From Thiodiazotropha sp040506775 (GTDB lineage Bacteria; Pseudomonadota; Gammaproteobacteria; Chromatiales; Chromatiaceae): DNA of 64,000 nt. The translations under genes and the position numbers were made by a program. The notes under the pieces are model-generated. The model was not told where the DNA came from. It worked only from the letters and a program-made list of their open reading frames with translations, and did not search any database. The stretch is taken from contig JBEVWC010000014.1 of NCBI GenBank assembly GCA_040506775.1, positions 62,001 through 126,000 on the forward strand. The letters run 5' to 3'. Below are positions 35,348 to 44,913 of this stretch, piece after piece. The stretch's first letter is position 1. The number at the start of each line of letters is the position of its first letter.

Positions 35348-36283
35348 TCACTCTCCTGGAGGAGATGAAGTGTGCGATTTGAGGTTGTCCATGGGTACAA
35401 AGACGACATCGGTCTCTGGCTGCAGGGTGACATGATCGATACCGAAACGTTCGGCGAGCATCCCGCGAACCTTGATCAAAACTCCGGGCCACTCAAGGGG
35501 ATCATGCATCACAATATGCGCCGAAAGCGCACTCGAACTGGCGGAGAGAGACCAGATGTGCAGGTCATGCACCGACACAACCCCTTCACACTTGGCCATC
35601 GCCATACCGATTTCCTGAAGATTGAGGTGTGTTGGCACCCCCTCCATCAGGGTGTGCAGAGCTTCCCTCAGTACCCGCAATGCCGATACCAGAATCAGCA
35701 GCACGATCAGCAGTGAGAGCAGGGGATCGATGGTCATCCATCCGGTCAGGCTGATGATGGCTCCTGAGATCAGGGCTGCCACCGATCCCATCAGGTCACC
35801 CAGAACATGCAGCAGCGCGGCCCGTACATTCAGATTGTCGTGATCATGGGACAGCAGCCAGGCTGCCGCCAGATTTACCAGCAGGCCGATGAATGCCACC
35901 CCCATGACGGCACTTCCCATCACCGGGGTCGGGTGGTTGAAACGACGGATCGCCTCGGCGCTGATCAAAGCCACCAGACCGATCATCAGCAGGGCGTTGA
36001 ACAGGGCTGCAAGGATCTCTGCCCGACCCAGTCCATAGGTGTGTTTGCTGGACGGACGGCGCAGAGCCAAAAGCGAGGCGAACGCGGCCAGACCCAAAGC
36101 TGATGCGTCGGTCAACATATGCCCGGCATCACCGAGCAATGCCAGGGATCCCGACCACCATCCTGCCACGGCTTCCACTCCGGCAAAGCCCAGGGTCAGC
36201 AGCAACGCCCAGAGCAACTTGCGGTGGACGCCGTGGTGGTGATCTCCGGTATGTCCGTGATGTGAATGGTGATGATCGTGCAT
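35348..36283 (-). CDS. Cation diffusion facilitator (Zn2+/Co2+/Cd2+ exporter)
   Basis: 311 residues starting at MHDHHHSHHGHTGDHHHGVHRK, a His-rich N-terminus that defines the start; a longer reading to 36373 has no family match. Six TM helices with GDAGHMLTDASALGLAAFA (HxxxD site, residues near 60), SHDHDNLNVRAALLHVLGDLMGS (second HxxxD) and a C-terminal cytoplasmic domain with EGVVSVHDLHIWSLS typical of ZitB/CzcD. It exchanges cytoplasmic metal for protons. Confidence 0.93.
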   Translation of the reverse strand: MHDHHHSHHGHTGDHHHGVHRKLLWALLLTLGFAGVEAVAGWWSGSLALLGDAGHMLTDASALGLAAFASLLALRRPSSKHTYGLGRAEILAALFNALLMIGLVALISAEAIRRFNHPTPVMGSAVMGVAFIGLLVNLAAAWLLSHDHDNLNVRAALLHVLGDLMGSVAALISGAIISLTGWMTIDPLLSLLIVLLILVSALRVLREALHTLMEGVPTHLNLQEIGMAMAKCEGVVSVHDLHIWSLSASSSALSAHIVMHDPLEWPGVLIKVRGMLAERFGIDHVTLQPETDVVFVPMDNLKSHTSSPPGE

Positions 36284-36490
36284 GGACTCATTTTGACACA
36301 AACCGGCATCAGTTGAAGCAGCGGGTAACCCTGGTCTCCCAGGTGCAATGCACGGGCCTGCCGATTTCGGCAATTGGGATCGGATTCCTCCCCGGACCGA
36401 TGATCAGCCTGTTAGACTCGGTACTGACACAGCGCGGTGCAGGATTGTCCGCGCCTGCACATCAGCCACAGATCCAAAGGAACCGGTTCC

Positions 36491-38566
36491 ATGACAGTCA
36501 ACACCACGATCAGTACCGCAGGACCTTATCCCGGCGACGGCGTCAGCACCCGGTTTCCGTTTGATTTTCCGGTACTCGATGCGACTCAAGTGGTGGTGGT
36601 GCACATCCTCGCCGATCACTCCCGGGTGGAGTTGCAGCAGGGTCTGGACTATCAGGTGATCCTCAATGCGGATCCTGTGAATCCCGGCGGGGAGGTTGAG
36701 TATGAGCCTGAGTCCGGTCCTCTGGCCGCTGACGAGTCGCTCTGGATCGAGCGCAGGGTGTCATTGCTGCAGCCCCTGGAGCTGCCCGAGGACAGCCTCT
36801 ATGCACCGCAACAGATTGAGTCTGCGCTGGATCGGCTCACCTTCATGGTGCAACAGCAGCAACGTGATCGGGACGACACCCGGGCTACCCGGATTGCCGT
36901 GCTTGGGTCGAGCGAGGTGGTGTTTCCCTGGCATCAGACCTGGGTGGATCACATCAACGGGGCCTGTGAGGCCGAAGGCCTGGCGCTGGTGTTCCAACAT
37001 AGCGGTGCAGGTGCGCTCAACCATCAGCTCGCGCTGCACAAGATCGATCCACTGACCGATCGCAGCTATGCCCAGTTCACCCGGGAGTCAAACCCTGATG
37101 CGATCATCATCGAACTGGGAATCAACGATGCCGTTCTGGGTCTGGGAGGCCGTACCCGGGAACAGATGATTCAGGACGCCCGGGACCTGTATACCTACTT
37201 CCGCACTCACAACCCCGGTGTGCCGCTGATCTACTCACGCCTGGTGCCCTATGACGAGGAGCGTCATGGCGGGGTGCCCATCAGCCGGGTGAAGAAGAAA
37301 TACTGTGTGCCCTACATGCACCAGTTGAGCACCCAGCCAGGGGAGTCGAACCTGGTTACCTCGGAGCCGGCGGAGTTGAACAAGCTGCTCTCCCCGCTGA
37401 TGCAATCCCGTCTCAGTGACTGGAAGGCGCTGGACGCGGAGTGCCGCTCCCTGGCGGATTTCGTCATCGATACCAATTACTTCCGGCCTGCCCGGTTGGG
37501 TCTGCTGTCCCATGATCGTTATCACCCCAACGCCTGGGGGCACTACTTCATCATGAGCCGGATCTGGGAGGCGCTGCAGACCGACAGCGAACTGCGGGAT
37601 GCTCTGCCGGTGCTCAAGCAGATCCGCAAGCTGGGTGACTTCACGGATTTCGACCGGCTCTGGAACTCGGCCATCAAACTCGATGCGGAGCGGGACGGCT
37701 ATCTGGTCGATCCGGATTTTCTCTCCGGTTGGGAGTATCCGATGTGGCTGAATGTGCTGGGTGACACCCATCTCATCGACAACATCAGTTTCTGGGCCAA
37801 TGAGCAGCGCCCCGCGATTGCGCTCAACGATGTGGTGAACAAGTCCCGGGATGACCTGTTTCAAGTCATGATGACCCGCTTGTGGCCGGCCCGGGAGATC
37901 GCCACCAAGCTTTGGCGGACGAATGCCGCGGAGCCCGCCACCTGGAATCAGGATGTTCCTCCGGTGAAGGTCTCCTCCAGCGGAGCGCACATCGGTTCGG
38001 TGCAGAATTCCGCCTTGCCCAATGGCTCCTGGCTGATCAAGTACCGGGTTGGGCGGGATGTGTTCGGGCCCTTTCCCATCGAGGTCACCGGCAGCTACCC
38101 AAGGCTCGCCCGGGTAGTGGACGTGGTGAGTCTGGTGCGTCAGCAAGATCTCGAATTGACAGGGGAGGGGTGGCATGACCTCGCGTTTCCAGTGGACATC
38201 ACTTTGAGGGAGATCGACGATGCCCCTGAAGGGGTGCTCAGCGATTCGAATGGATGGATCCGGATTCCTGACGATCAGAGCTACAGTCGGTTTCGTATCA
38301 ACGGATTCTGCACTGTCAGCACATCTCAGCCCGGGCGTTACCGATTGGGATATCACCGCGACCCGGAGGGCTACCAGCATGCGCGCGCGGTTGCCGACAC
38401 CTGTCTGAAAACCACTCAGGACGATGAGCCCCTGTCACTCGCATTTCAGACTGCCTGGTTGCCGATCCGGGTCGGGGGAGAAATGCTTCGTATGGCGCTT
38501 GAGACTCCGGGTGAGACGGTGGTAGAGGCGTCTATGGGTATAGGTCTACAGATCGAGCTGGCGTAG
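36491..38566 (+). CDS. Phage tail-fibre-like N-terminus fused to SGNH/GDSL hydrolase
   Basis: 691 residues from the ATG at 36491. Residues 1-125 follow the T7-type tail-fibre/adaptor pattern: PYPGDGVSTRFPFDFPVLDATQVVVVH, LDYQVIL, GEVEYEPESGPLAADESLWIERRVSLLQPLELP, then a helix with QQIESALDRLTFMVQQQQRD. Residues 135-350 look like an SGNH hydrolase: AVLGSSEV (Ser near 140), ELGINDAV (Asn near 212) and DRYHPN (Asp342/His345). The C-terminal 300 residues are beta-rich and unrecognised. Tail fibres with SGNH domains deacetylate host glycans. No other phage gene is near, so it is an isolated receptor-binding-like protein or prophage relic. Intact reading frame. Confidence 0.75.
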   Translation: MTVNTTISTAGPYPGDGVSTRFPFDFPVLDATQVVVVHILADHSRVELQQGLDYQVILNADPVNPGGEVEYEPESGPLAADESLWIERRVSLLQPLELPEDSLYAPQQIESALDRLTFMVQQQQRDRDDTRATRIAVLGSSEVVFPWHQTWVDHINGACEAEGLALVFQHSGAGALNHQLALHKIDPLTDRSYAQFTRESNPDAIIIELGINDAVLGLGGRTREQMIQDARDLYTYFRTHNPGVPLIYSRLVPYDEERHGGVPISRVKKKYCVPYMHQLSTQPGESNLVTSEPAELNKLLSPLMQSRLSDWKALDAECRSLADFVIDTNYFRPARLGLLSHDRYHPNAWGHYFIMSRIWEALQTDSELRDALPVLKQIRKLGDFTDFDRLWNSAIKLDAERDGYLVDPDFLSGWEYPMWLNVLGDTHLIDNISFWANEQRPAIALNDVVNKSRDDLFQVMMTRLWPAREIATKLWRTNAAEPATWNQDVPPVKVSSSGAHIGSVQNSALPNGSWLIKYRVGRDVFGPFPIEVTGSYPRLARVVDVVSLVRQQDLELTGEGWHDLAFPVDITLREIDDAPEGVLSDSNGWIRIPDDQSYSRFRINGFCTVSTSQPGRYRLGYHRDPEGYQHARAVADTCLKTTQDDEPLSLAFQTAWLPIRVGGEMLRMALETPGETVVEASMGIGLQIELA

Positions 38567-38641
38567 GGATGCCAATGCAAATGTGCTGAATCCATAGAGC
38601 ATGACCTATGGTGCGCTATGCTATCAGGCACCCGATACAAT

Positions 38642-38663
38642 AAAGCCCGCAGATGCGGGCTTT
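38642..38663. terminator. Bidirectional rho-independent terminator
   Basis: AAAGCCCGCA-GA-TGCGGGCTTT, with A/T runs on both sides, between the convergent tail-fibre-like and OmpA-family genes. Confidence 0.8.
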
Positions 38664-38691
38664 ATCAGATGGTCGTTCGCTCAGGTCAATG

Positions 38692-39678
38692 TCATTGCTT
38701 GATGCGACCCAGCACCAGAACCTCGACGCGACGGTTCTCTGCGCGACCTTCAGGGGTGGTGTTGCTCGCAATCGGCTCCTTCTCACCGGCGCCCCAGGTG
38801 GCAATCTTGTTCGGATCGACACCGCCGCCCACCAGGTAGTCACGTACCGCCCGGGCACGCTGTTCCGACAGATCCTGGTTGTAATCGTCATCACCCACAT
38901 CGTCGGTGTGACCCAGGATGCCGATGAAAACCGCTTTCGTCAGGGTATCCATGGCCTGGGTGATGCTCTGCTCCAGCAGGTTCTTGCCCTCACCGGTCAG
39001 TTCGCCACTGCGGCGTTCGAAGAGTGCCACGCTGGGAAATACCATGGCGTCCAGGGCGCGTGGCTGACCGACCACGAAGACCTCCACGCGGCGATTCTGC
39101 GCACGGTGCTCTTCGCTATCGTTGGGGACCAGGGGATCGCTCTCACCACGGCCGATGATCTTCATCTTGTCCGCGGGCACGTTCAGGGTGGTCAGATAGT
39201 CGGCCACCGCTGTAGCGCGACGCTTAGACAGTTCCAGGTTGTAGGCGTCATCACCGGTGCTGTCGGTGTGACCAAGGATCACCACCGCGTAAGCCTGGGC
39301 CAGCACATCACCGAGTTCCTCCCGGTAGTTGCGGATGTAATCCTTGCCGCTGTCACTCAACTTGTCGCTGTCAAAGGCAAACAACTCCGCCTGGGGAAAC
39401 AGTATGGTGCTGATCTCGTCTTTGGCATCTCCCTTGATGATCTTGACGGCCTTGTTCAATTCATAGCCGTCACATCCGGTGACTGTGGCCATCTCCGGTT
39501 TCCAGTATCCGGTGTGCAGGCATTCGCCGTATCCGCTGCGCACAATATTACCGTCATAGTCCATCACGTAACCGGGAACGGGGGTGCGTGATTCGGCCAG
39601 GGCTGCAGTACTGCCGGCTGCCAGCAACAGTGCGGTACAGGCATGACGCAAAAGTTGGGTGTTGATTGAAATTGGCAT
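38692..39678 (-). CDS. Outer-membrane protein with two tandem OmpA-like domains
   Basis: 328 residues from the ATG at 39678, preceded by GGGAGAG. Signal peptide ends ...GSTAALA. Two successive OmpA C-terminal domains: the first has GHTDSTGDDAYNLELSKRRA and EEHRAQNRRVEVFVV, the second GHTDDVGDDDYNQDLSEQRA and EGRAENRRVEVLVLG. Each should bind meso-DAP of peptidoglycan. The N-terminal 60 residues (PVPGYVMDYDGNIVRSGYGECLHTGYWK) match the OprF-like linker, and no eight-strand barrel domain is present. Two tandem peptidoglycan-binding domains in one small protein are unusual. Confidence 0.88.
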   Translation of the reverse strand: MPISINTQLLRHACTALLLAAGSTAALAESRTPVPGYVMDYDGNIVRSGYGECLHTGYWKPEMATVTGCDGYELNKAVKIIKGDAKDEISTILFPQAELFAFDSDKLSDSGKDYIRNYREELGDVLAQAYAVVILGHTDSTGDDAYNLELSKRRATAVADYLTTLNVPADKMKIIGRGESDPLVPNDSEEHRAQNRRVEVFVVGQPRALDAMVFPSVALFERRSGELTGEGKNLLEQSITQAMDTLTKAVFIGILGHTDDVGDDDYNQDLSEQRARAVRDYLVGGGVDPNKIATWGAGEKEPIASNTTPEGRAENRRVEVLVLGRIKQ

Positions 39679-39741
39679 ATCTCTCCCTCGGTTATTTATT
39701 ATTTGTGAGGTCAAATATAGAGCAATGGGGATCACCGTCAA

Positions 39742-40087
39742 GAACAGTCATAACCTGTAGATTACAGGGTTAATCTGTCAGAAAAGGTGGGATCAGACCC
39801 GCTGATCGGGTTTGCTGTCGGGACACACGGGACTCTCGAGAAGCGCAAGCATCACCCGTGTAGCCCGGTTGCAGCGAAGCGGAAGCCGGGATCCGGCAGA
39901 ATGTGAACAACTGTGGGACCCTATAAGTTTTCCGGGCATTTCCCTTCACCCCTCTCGCTCGAAGATCAATGCAGCTTGGTGTTGCTGATTGTTCCCGGGT
40001 AGTCCGTCGGGTGCCTGCTTATCTGCCGGTTATCACCTCCACTGTCTCAGGTTTCCGGTCAGAGCCGGGCTCCTGCGACAGACGGGT
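39742..40087. other. Intergenic region with a REP-like palindrome
   Basis: About 350 bp between the OmpA-like gene and fccB. Holds the TAGCCCGG palindrome at 39861-39891. No gene was recognised. Confidence 0.5.
39861..39891. repeat. REP-like palindrome, second copy
   Basis: TAGCCCGGTTGCAGC / GCGGAAGCCGGGA, same layout as the copy at 15633-15663. Confidence 0.65.
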
Positions 40088-41383
40088 CTATTCCAGCATG
40101 TCGTTGATGACATTCTCGAACCAGCTGTGTGCATAACTTGCCTCACGCTTTCTCTGCTCATCAGAAGCATCAATAGGTGAAAGTCCACCCGAACCCGGGA
40201 TCGGATTGATCATGTTGCTGGCGCGGTCGAGTGAATAGACCGCTGCCACGGAAATGCCGTGTTCGTGATTGATTATGCTGTAACAGGTGTTGACGAAGGT
40301 GGGCTCACCCACGGGCTGGTCATTGAATTTAGCCACGATCGCCGCAGCGGCCACCTTGGCCTGGGAGTTTGCGGCATAGGCGGATTTCGGCATTTTTGCG
40401 GCATTCGAGGCGTCACCCAGGACATACACATCCTTGTGCCGGGTGGATTCGAAGGTGAGCTTGTCGACAGGGCACCAGTCGCCATCGACCAGATCGGAGG
40501 CATAGGCGACCTTGCCTGCTTTCTGGGGCGGGATGATGTTGATTACGTCGCCCTGGAAATCCTCGATCTCGGCAATCACGGTGCGGGTGGATGGATCGAG
40601 CGCCTCCACCTTGCCTCCGCTGGCGGCGCCCACCCATTCGATCATGCTGTTATCCGTACCGAACCCGTAATATCTGCTCCAACCCTGGCGGAACAGTCCC
40701 TGTTTGGAGAACGCGTCTTTCGGATCGAGAATGATGATCTTGGCCTTGGGCTTCTGATGTTTGCAGTACATCGCAATTTGCGCCGCCCGTTCATAGGGTC
40801 CGGGTGGGCATTTGTAGGGATTGGGCGGCGCCACGATGATCACCCTGCCACCTTCCGGCATGGCGCGGATCTGGTTCGCCAGGGTCAGGGTCTGGGGACC
40901 GGCAAACCAGGCATGGGGAATCTCTTCCGCGACCGCCTCACTGTAGCCTTCGATGGCATCCCACTTGAAGTCGACGCCCGGAGAAACGATACAGGCGTCA
41001 TAACCGAAATGCTCGCCAGTTTCGGTGGTCACCGACCTGGCATCGGCATCGATGGCGCTTACCCGGTCGTTGATGATTTTGACTCCGTGAGCTTCGAGTC
41101 CCTGATAGCCGAAGGTGATGGATTCCAGGGTCCGGTCACCGCTCAGGACCTCGTTGCTCATGAAACAGGAGGTGTAGGTCTTCTTGGGCTCGATGAGTGT
41201 GACCTCGAGGCTGGGATCGAGTTTGCGGAGATACTTCGCCGCGGTACAGCCTCCCACACCGCCGCCGACCACTACCACCTTGCGGGTCGCCGACAGCAAC
41301 AGACCGGGAAAACCCAGCAAACCTCCCGCCAGGGTCATGCCGGCCGACCAACGGAAGAAGCCTCTGCGATTATAATGACTCAT
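40088..41383 (-). CDS. fccB: Flavocytochrome c sulfide dehydrogenase, flavoprotein subunit FccB
   Basis: 431 residues with a Tat-type leader (NRRGFFRWSAGMTLAGGLLGFPG). FAD motif VVVVGGGVGGCTAAKYLRKL, then TYTSCFMSNEV and PYKCPPGPYERAAQIAMYC with the redox-active cysteines, VYVLGDASNAAKMPKSAYAANSQ near the C-terminus, and NTCYSIINHEHGISVAAVY. These are FccB/SoxF features: periplasmic oxidation of sulfide to sulfur/polysulfide, electrons passed to the haem subunit. It follows fccA by about 19 bp. Confidence 0.96.
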   Translation of the reverse strand: MSHYNRRGFFRWSAGMTLAGGLLGFPGLLLSATRKVVVVGGGVGGCTAAKYLRKLDPSLEVTLIEPKKTYTSCFMSNEVLSGDRTLESITFGYQGLEAHGVKIINDRVSAIDADARSVTTETGEHFGYDACIVSPGVDFKWDAIEGYSEAVAEEIPHAWFAGPQTLTLANQIRAMPEGGRVIIVAPPNPYKCPPGPYERAAQIAMYCKHQKPKAKIIILDPKDAFSKQGLFRQGWSRYYGFGTDNSMIEWVGAASGGKVEALDPSTRTVIAEIEDFQGDVINIIPPQKAGKVAYASDLVDGDWCPVDKLTFESTRHKDVYVLGDASNAAKMPKSAYAANSQAKVAAAAIVAKFNDQPVGEPTFVNTCYSIINHEHGISVAAVYSLDRASNMINPIPGSGGLSPIDASDEQRKREASYAHSWFENVINDMLE

Positions 41384-41402
41384 TGTTTCTGCTCCTCCGC
41401 CA

Positions 41403-41987
41403 CTACTGGTGGCTGCCGTAGTAGTGGATCAGTGCCTGTACGGCATCCTGGCCTTCCGCCTGAATGACGGCATCGACTTTACGTTTCATCTTGCGAGGAT
41501 AGGGCCGCAAACCCTTGAGATAATCCGTCATGCTGTTTTCGAGATAAGGCATCCACTGTCCGGCGAGTGTTCCGGCATCACCGGCAACCCCCCCGTTTTC
41601 ATGGCATTTCTCACAATACTGTTTATGCAGGGTTTCACCACGAGCGGCCAGGGCAGGGTCGAATTGTTGCGCCGCGAGTCGTTGTTTCTGCTTGGCAAAA
41701 TACCAGGCCATACCGTGCAGTTCCTCATCGTCATAGGCCTTGGCGATGCGATTCATGATGGTTGAGTTGCGCTTGTCTTCACGGTAGCCCTTCATGACAT
41801 CGACGAAGACATCCGGGTCCATACCGGCAATCGTCGGACTCGAGGGGCCGACACTGGAGCCATCGGTACCATGGCAACCGGCACAGGTGAAGGCGAGGGC
41901 CTGTCCGGACGGTTTGCCCTCAGCCTGTGCATGGGCGGGCAGGATGGCCAGCAGCGCCAGGAACACCAGGGATTTGTAGGTCATCAT
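41403..41987 (-). CDS. fccA: Flavocytochrome c sulfide dehydrogenase, cytochrome subunit FccA (dihaem)
   Basis: 194 residues, signal peptide (SLVFLALLAILPAHAQA). Two haem-c motifs: CAGCH (Cys35-His39) and CEKCH (Cys125-His129), each in the usual class I context (TDGSSVGPSSPTIAG; GVAGDAGTLAGQWMPYL). It accepts electrons from FccB in the periplasm. The translation start has GGAG upstream with a double ATG. It is 17 bp downstream of the multihaem cytochrome gene, so likely one operon. Confidence 0.95.
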   Translation of the reverse strand: MMTYKSLVFLALLAILPAHAQAEGKPSGQALAFTCAGCHGTDGSSVGPSSPTIAGMDPDVFVDVMKGYREDKRNSTIMNRIAKAYDDEELHGMAWYFAKQKQRLAAQQFDPALAARGETLHKQYCEKCHENGGVAGDAGTLAGQWMPYLENSMTDYLKGLRPYPRKMKRKVDAVIQAEGQDAVQALIHYYGSHQ

Positions 41988-42004
41988 TCTAAGTATCTCC
42001 AGGT

Positions 42005-43987
42005 TCAGGACGGTGCGGTCATCAATCCGATCAATACCAGGGTCAGCAGGGCCAGGCCGGTCATGATCAGTACCGTGGTGATGAAAGAAGCCGCCAGATC
42101 CGCCCGTCGTGACGGACGCCTGACAAGGTGACTTTCCAACTCACCGCTATTAATAAGCCGTTCGTATTCAAGCCGGTGATCATGCTTGAATTCCTCGATC
42201 GGAATCGCACCGGTGAAAATGGTTGTACTCATCGGGAAGCGCTCCGGTCGGAAATGCACATTGAAAAAGTGCACCGAGTTCAGAAAGATCGCGGCCAGCA
42301 ACGCCTCTTCCGCATGCACCAGGGTGGCGATGTTGAACATCCATCCGGGTAAAAACTGCGCTGTGGTTTCCGGTGCGAACAGCATGATGCCGGATGAGCC
42401 GATCACCGCCGCACCCCAGAAGGGCGCCCAGTAGTCGAATTTCTGCCAGTAGGTCCAGTGACTGAACTCGGGTCGCTCACCCCGACCGACAAACCAGCGG
42501 AACATGCCTTTCAGGTCCTCCCAGTCTTTCCAGTTGGGGAGCATGGAGGTGCTGCCGAACCATTTGAAGGTGCCGCGTTTCATCCAGATGTTGCTGATGG
42601 CTACCGCCAGATGGATGACAAAGATGCTCAGCCAAATAATGGCGGCGGTCCGATGGATGATGCCTTCCATCTCCGTTCCGCCGAGAAACACCACGACCGC
42701 CTTCGCCCAGTTGGTGTGGGCAAACAGGAGTGTGGTGCCGGTCAGTATCAGGGTCATGGTTGAGATGGCAAACAACCCGTGAATCCATCGCCAGACCGCA
42801 GGGAAACGTCGGAAGTAAACCACGTCGGGTTTATTCAGATCCTCAATAAAGCCTTTCCCCTGGATATAGTCCATCACCTCGCGATAGAGCCACATGAACA
42901 CATGCACCCAGAAAAATGCCATCACGGAAAAAATCAGGATCTGCATGAACACCTTGAAGAACCACAGTCCGGGGTAGTTCTCCCGGTCATCCGCATCCCC
43001 ATGGGGCCAGAAGGTCAGGAAGTTTTCGTTGGCATCCTTATGGCACACCCGGCAGTTCTCGAGGCGATTGTTGGCGTGGATCTCAGATGTCGGGTCATCC
43101 TCGCCCTTGACCGTGTGACCGCCATGACAGTCATAGCATTTTGCGGTGTTGGTATAACCCAGGCGATGTACCTGGCCATGATAAGAGTCGAAATAGGTGC
43201 GCTGGGCCTCTTCGTGGCAGTTGCCGCAATTCTTGGTGATCGCCAGCTTGGCCTTGTCGCTGTCGGGGGAATCGATCGCGTGGGTGGTGTGGCAGTCGGA
43301 ACAGACTGCCGAGTCGCTGTCCTTCTCCTGCAGGACCGCCACGCCATGTACGGAACCGCTGTACTCCTTGAGCTGCTTTTTGTGGCACTCGCCGCATACC
43401 TCGGGATTCTTCAAGCGGTGATCGGCTCTTTGGTGACTACCCAGGCTGCCGATGTTGTGCGCGTCATGGCAGTCGTAGCAGGTGGCGTTGGTCACAGACT
43501 GATCGTGCTTGTTGGGCCGTGCATGCACTGAGTCATAGTAGGCGTCGATGGTCTTCATCAACACCCCAAGACGTTTGTACTTGCCGTCAGGGTCACTTCG
43601 GTGTTCATCCCAGGTCTGGCGGTGACATTCGACGCAGCCTACAACGACCTCCGGTGCCTCACGATGGGGAACCCGGTCGATGGTTGCGTGACAATCGGTG
43701 CAGGCCCGTTCGCCGTGTACGCTGTCTTTGATCTGATCCGGGTCCGCGTAGATCTCCACCACGCTGCCATCATCCCGGGTGTCCGTTTTCTCATGGGCAT
43801 CGCCATGACATGCCAGGCAACGCTCGTTGGGAATGATGCGTTTCCCTGTGGTGGGGTCGAAGCCAGGAGGAGGGGTTTCACCGAGTATGGTTGTTTCAGA
43901 GACAGCACCCTGAACGGGGGTGAAGTAACAGAAGGAGAATAAAAGAATGAGCATCCAGGATGGGAATCGGTTCCCGATATACAGCAT
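42005..43987 (-). CDS. Nonahaem cytochrome c fused to membrane cytochrome b-type domain
   Basis: About 660 residues from the ATG at 43987 (GAGGAAG upstream). Signal peptide, then a periplasmic region with nine CxxCH motifs (CLACH, CTDCH, CVECH, CYDCH, CGECH, CSDCH, CGNCH, CYDCH, CRVCH), followed by a membrane part of about five helices (FLTFWPHGD..., MQILIFSVMAFFWVHVFMWL, WRWIHGLFAISTMTLILTG, AAIIWLSIFVIHLAVAISN) with histidines in the b561/formate-dehydrogenase-gamma pattern. This looks like a quinone-linked cytochrome b joined to a haem-c wire. It lies directly upstream of fccA, so it could carry sulfide electrons into the quinone pool. No known named family fits fully. Confidence 0.85.
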   Translation of the reverse strand: MLYIGNRFPSWMLILLFSFCYFTPVQGAVSETTILGETPPPGFDPTTGKRIIPNERCLACHGDAHEKTDTRDDGSVVEIYADPDQIKDSVHGERACTDCHATIDRVPHREAPEVVVGCVECHRQTWDEHRSDPDGKYKRLGVLMKTIDAYYDSVHARPNKHDQSVTNATCYDCHDAHNIGSLGSHQRADHRLKNPEVCGECHKKQLKEYSGSVHGVAVLQEKDSDSAVCSDCHTTHAIDSPDSDKAKLAITKNCGNCHEEAQRTYFDSYHGQVHRLGYTNTAKCYDCHGGHTVKGEDDPTSEIHANNRLENCRVCHKDANENFLTFWPHGDADDRENYPGLWFFKVFMQILIFSVMAFFWVHVFMWLYREVMDYIQGKGFIEDLNKPDVVYFRRFPAVWRWIHGLFAISTMTLILTGTTLLFAHTNWAKAVVVFLGGTEMEGIIHRTAAIIWLSIFVIHLAVAISNIWMKRGTFKWFGSTSMLPNWKDWEDLKGMFRWFVGRGERPEFSHWTYWQKFDYWAPFWGAAVIGSSGIMLFAPETTAQFLPGWMFNIATLVHAEEALLAAIFLNSVHFFNVHFRPERFPMSTTIFTGAIPIEEFKHDHRLEYERLINSGELESHLVRRPSRRADLAASFITTVLIMTGLALLTLVLIGLMTAPS

Positions 43988-44333
43988 TATTGCTTCCTCG
44001 CGGGTTAAACGCACAACCGCTACGAAGAGGCAAAACACCTTAGTACATCAGACGCAGCCAGAAACGGGACAACAGTGCCAGAAGGAACCGGAAATTCACT
44101 CGCGCAGGATGAATTACCCGAATTTTTGTTGGGATATAATGATTGCTTGGGGCTGATTTAAGTCAAGATATGTCGATCCGGGGAAGTTGATCCAGATCAA
44201 TAAAACGGCGATTTAGCATGCAATTGAAGGAATGATATTCGATATCTGCACTTTCAATAATTTATTGATTTGCTAATATAGCCGGGTCTCGATTGATGTG
44301 GTTTTCAATCCGGATTGCCTAATGGAGATCATC
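43988..44333. other. Divergent intergenic region
   Basis: 346 bp between the multihaem gene and a small membrane-protein gene, AT-rich near 44120-44290. Contains the FNR-type box at 44187-44200. Confidence 0.5.
44187..44200. promoter_or_regulatory. FNR/ANR-type box TTGATCCAGATCAA
   Basis: A perfect TTGAT-N4-ATCAA palindrome, the consensus binding site of oxygen-sensing FNR-family regulators. It is about 200 bp upstream of the multihaem-fccAB operon and 134 bp upstream of the small gene at 44334. Either could be controlled by it; a matched -10 was not clear. Confidence 0.7.
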
Positions 44334-44468
44334 ATGAATGCAGCACCCATTTTGGTCATGGCATCAGCAGTACTCGTATTTGCTGCCTCAGCCCTGAGCA
44401 TCGCAGCCCTCCTCGGACTGGCCATAACCCAAGTCCGCTATCTTCTAAAAAAGTCTTCTCAAGCCTGA
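44334..44468 (+). CDS. Small membrane protein (44 aa)
   Basis: 44 residues from the ATG at 44334, with GGAG 6 nt upstream. Residues 4-34 form one long hydrophobic, Ala/Leu-rich helix (PILVMASAVLVFAASALSIA...), followed by basic KK. No family recognised. It is divergent from the multihaem cytochrome gene across the FNR box, so it may be co-regulated. Confidence 0.55.
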   Translation: MNAAPILVMASAVLVFAASALSIAALLGLAITQVRYLLKKSSQA

Positions 44469-44913
44469 ATTTATCCAGGATAACGCCCTCGTGGGCCAGA
44501 TCGGCAGTGATCCCCGACCGCGTCGGGGTTTGCTGCCGGACGAACGCTGTCCTGAGTACCCCTGAAGCAGCAGATCGTCGCTATCCGTTTTGAAGACAAC
44601 CTCTTTACCGCGCGCCGGATTGGATTATCCGGGCAGTCGGCAACGCTTGAGGTGTCTGCTCACACTGTGATACGGGCTTGCGCTGCATGTGCTTGTTATT
44701 TTGGGTTTTCTTGAACCGTTGTCCCGAAATGGCAGGCGCTCGATATCTCTCCTCTCGACACACTCAGTAAACACTCATCGGACCGGATCGCTGAAGCGGT
44801 GTGTGTGTCAAAAACTGAGCAAGATGCAAGGTTTACACAGGTTGGTTAAAAGAGTATTCAGAGGGTAGGTTGGTAGCAGAACTTGTTTCTGCGGTAGTTG
44901 TCGAGGAAGCCGT
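44469..44913. other. Intergenic region, nothing recognised
   Basis: 445 bp between two tiny genes, without a clear promoter, repeat or RNA gene. A dyad-like stretch GATCCCCGACCGCGTCGGGG occurs near 44509-44528. Confidence 0.4.
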
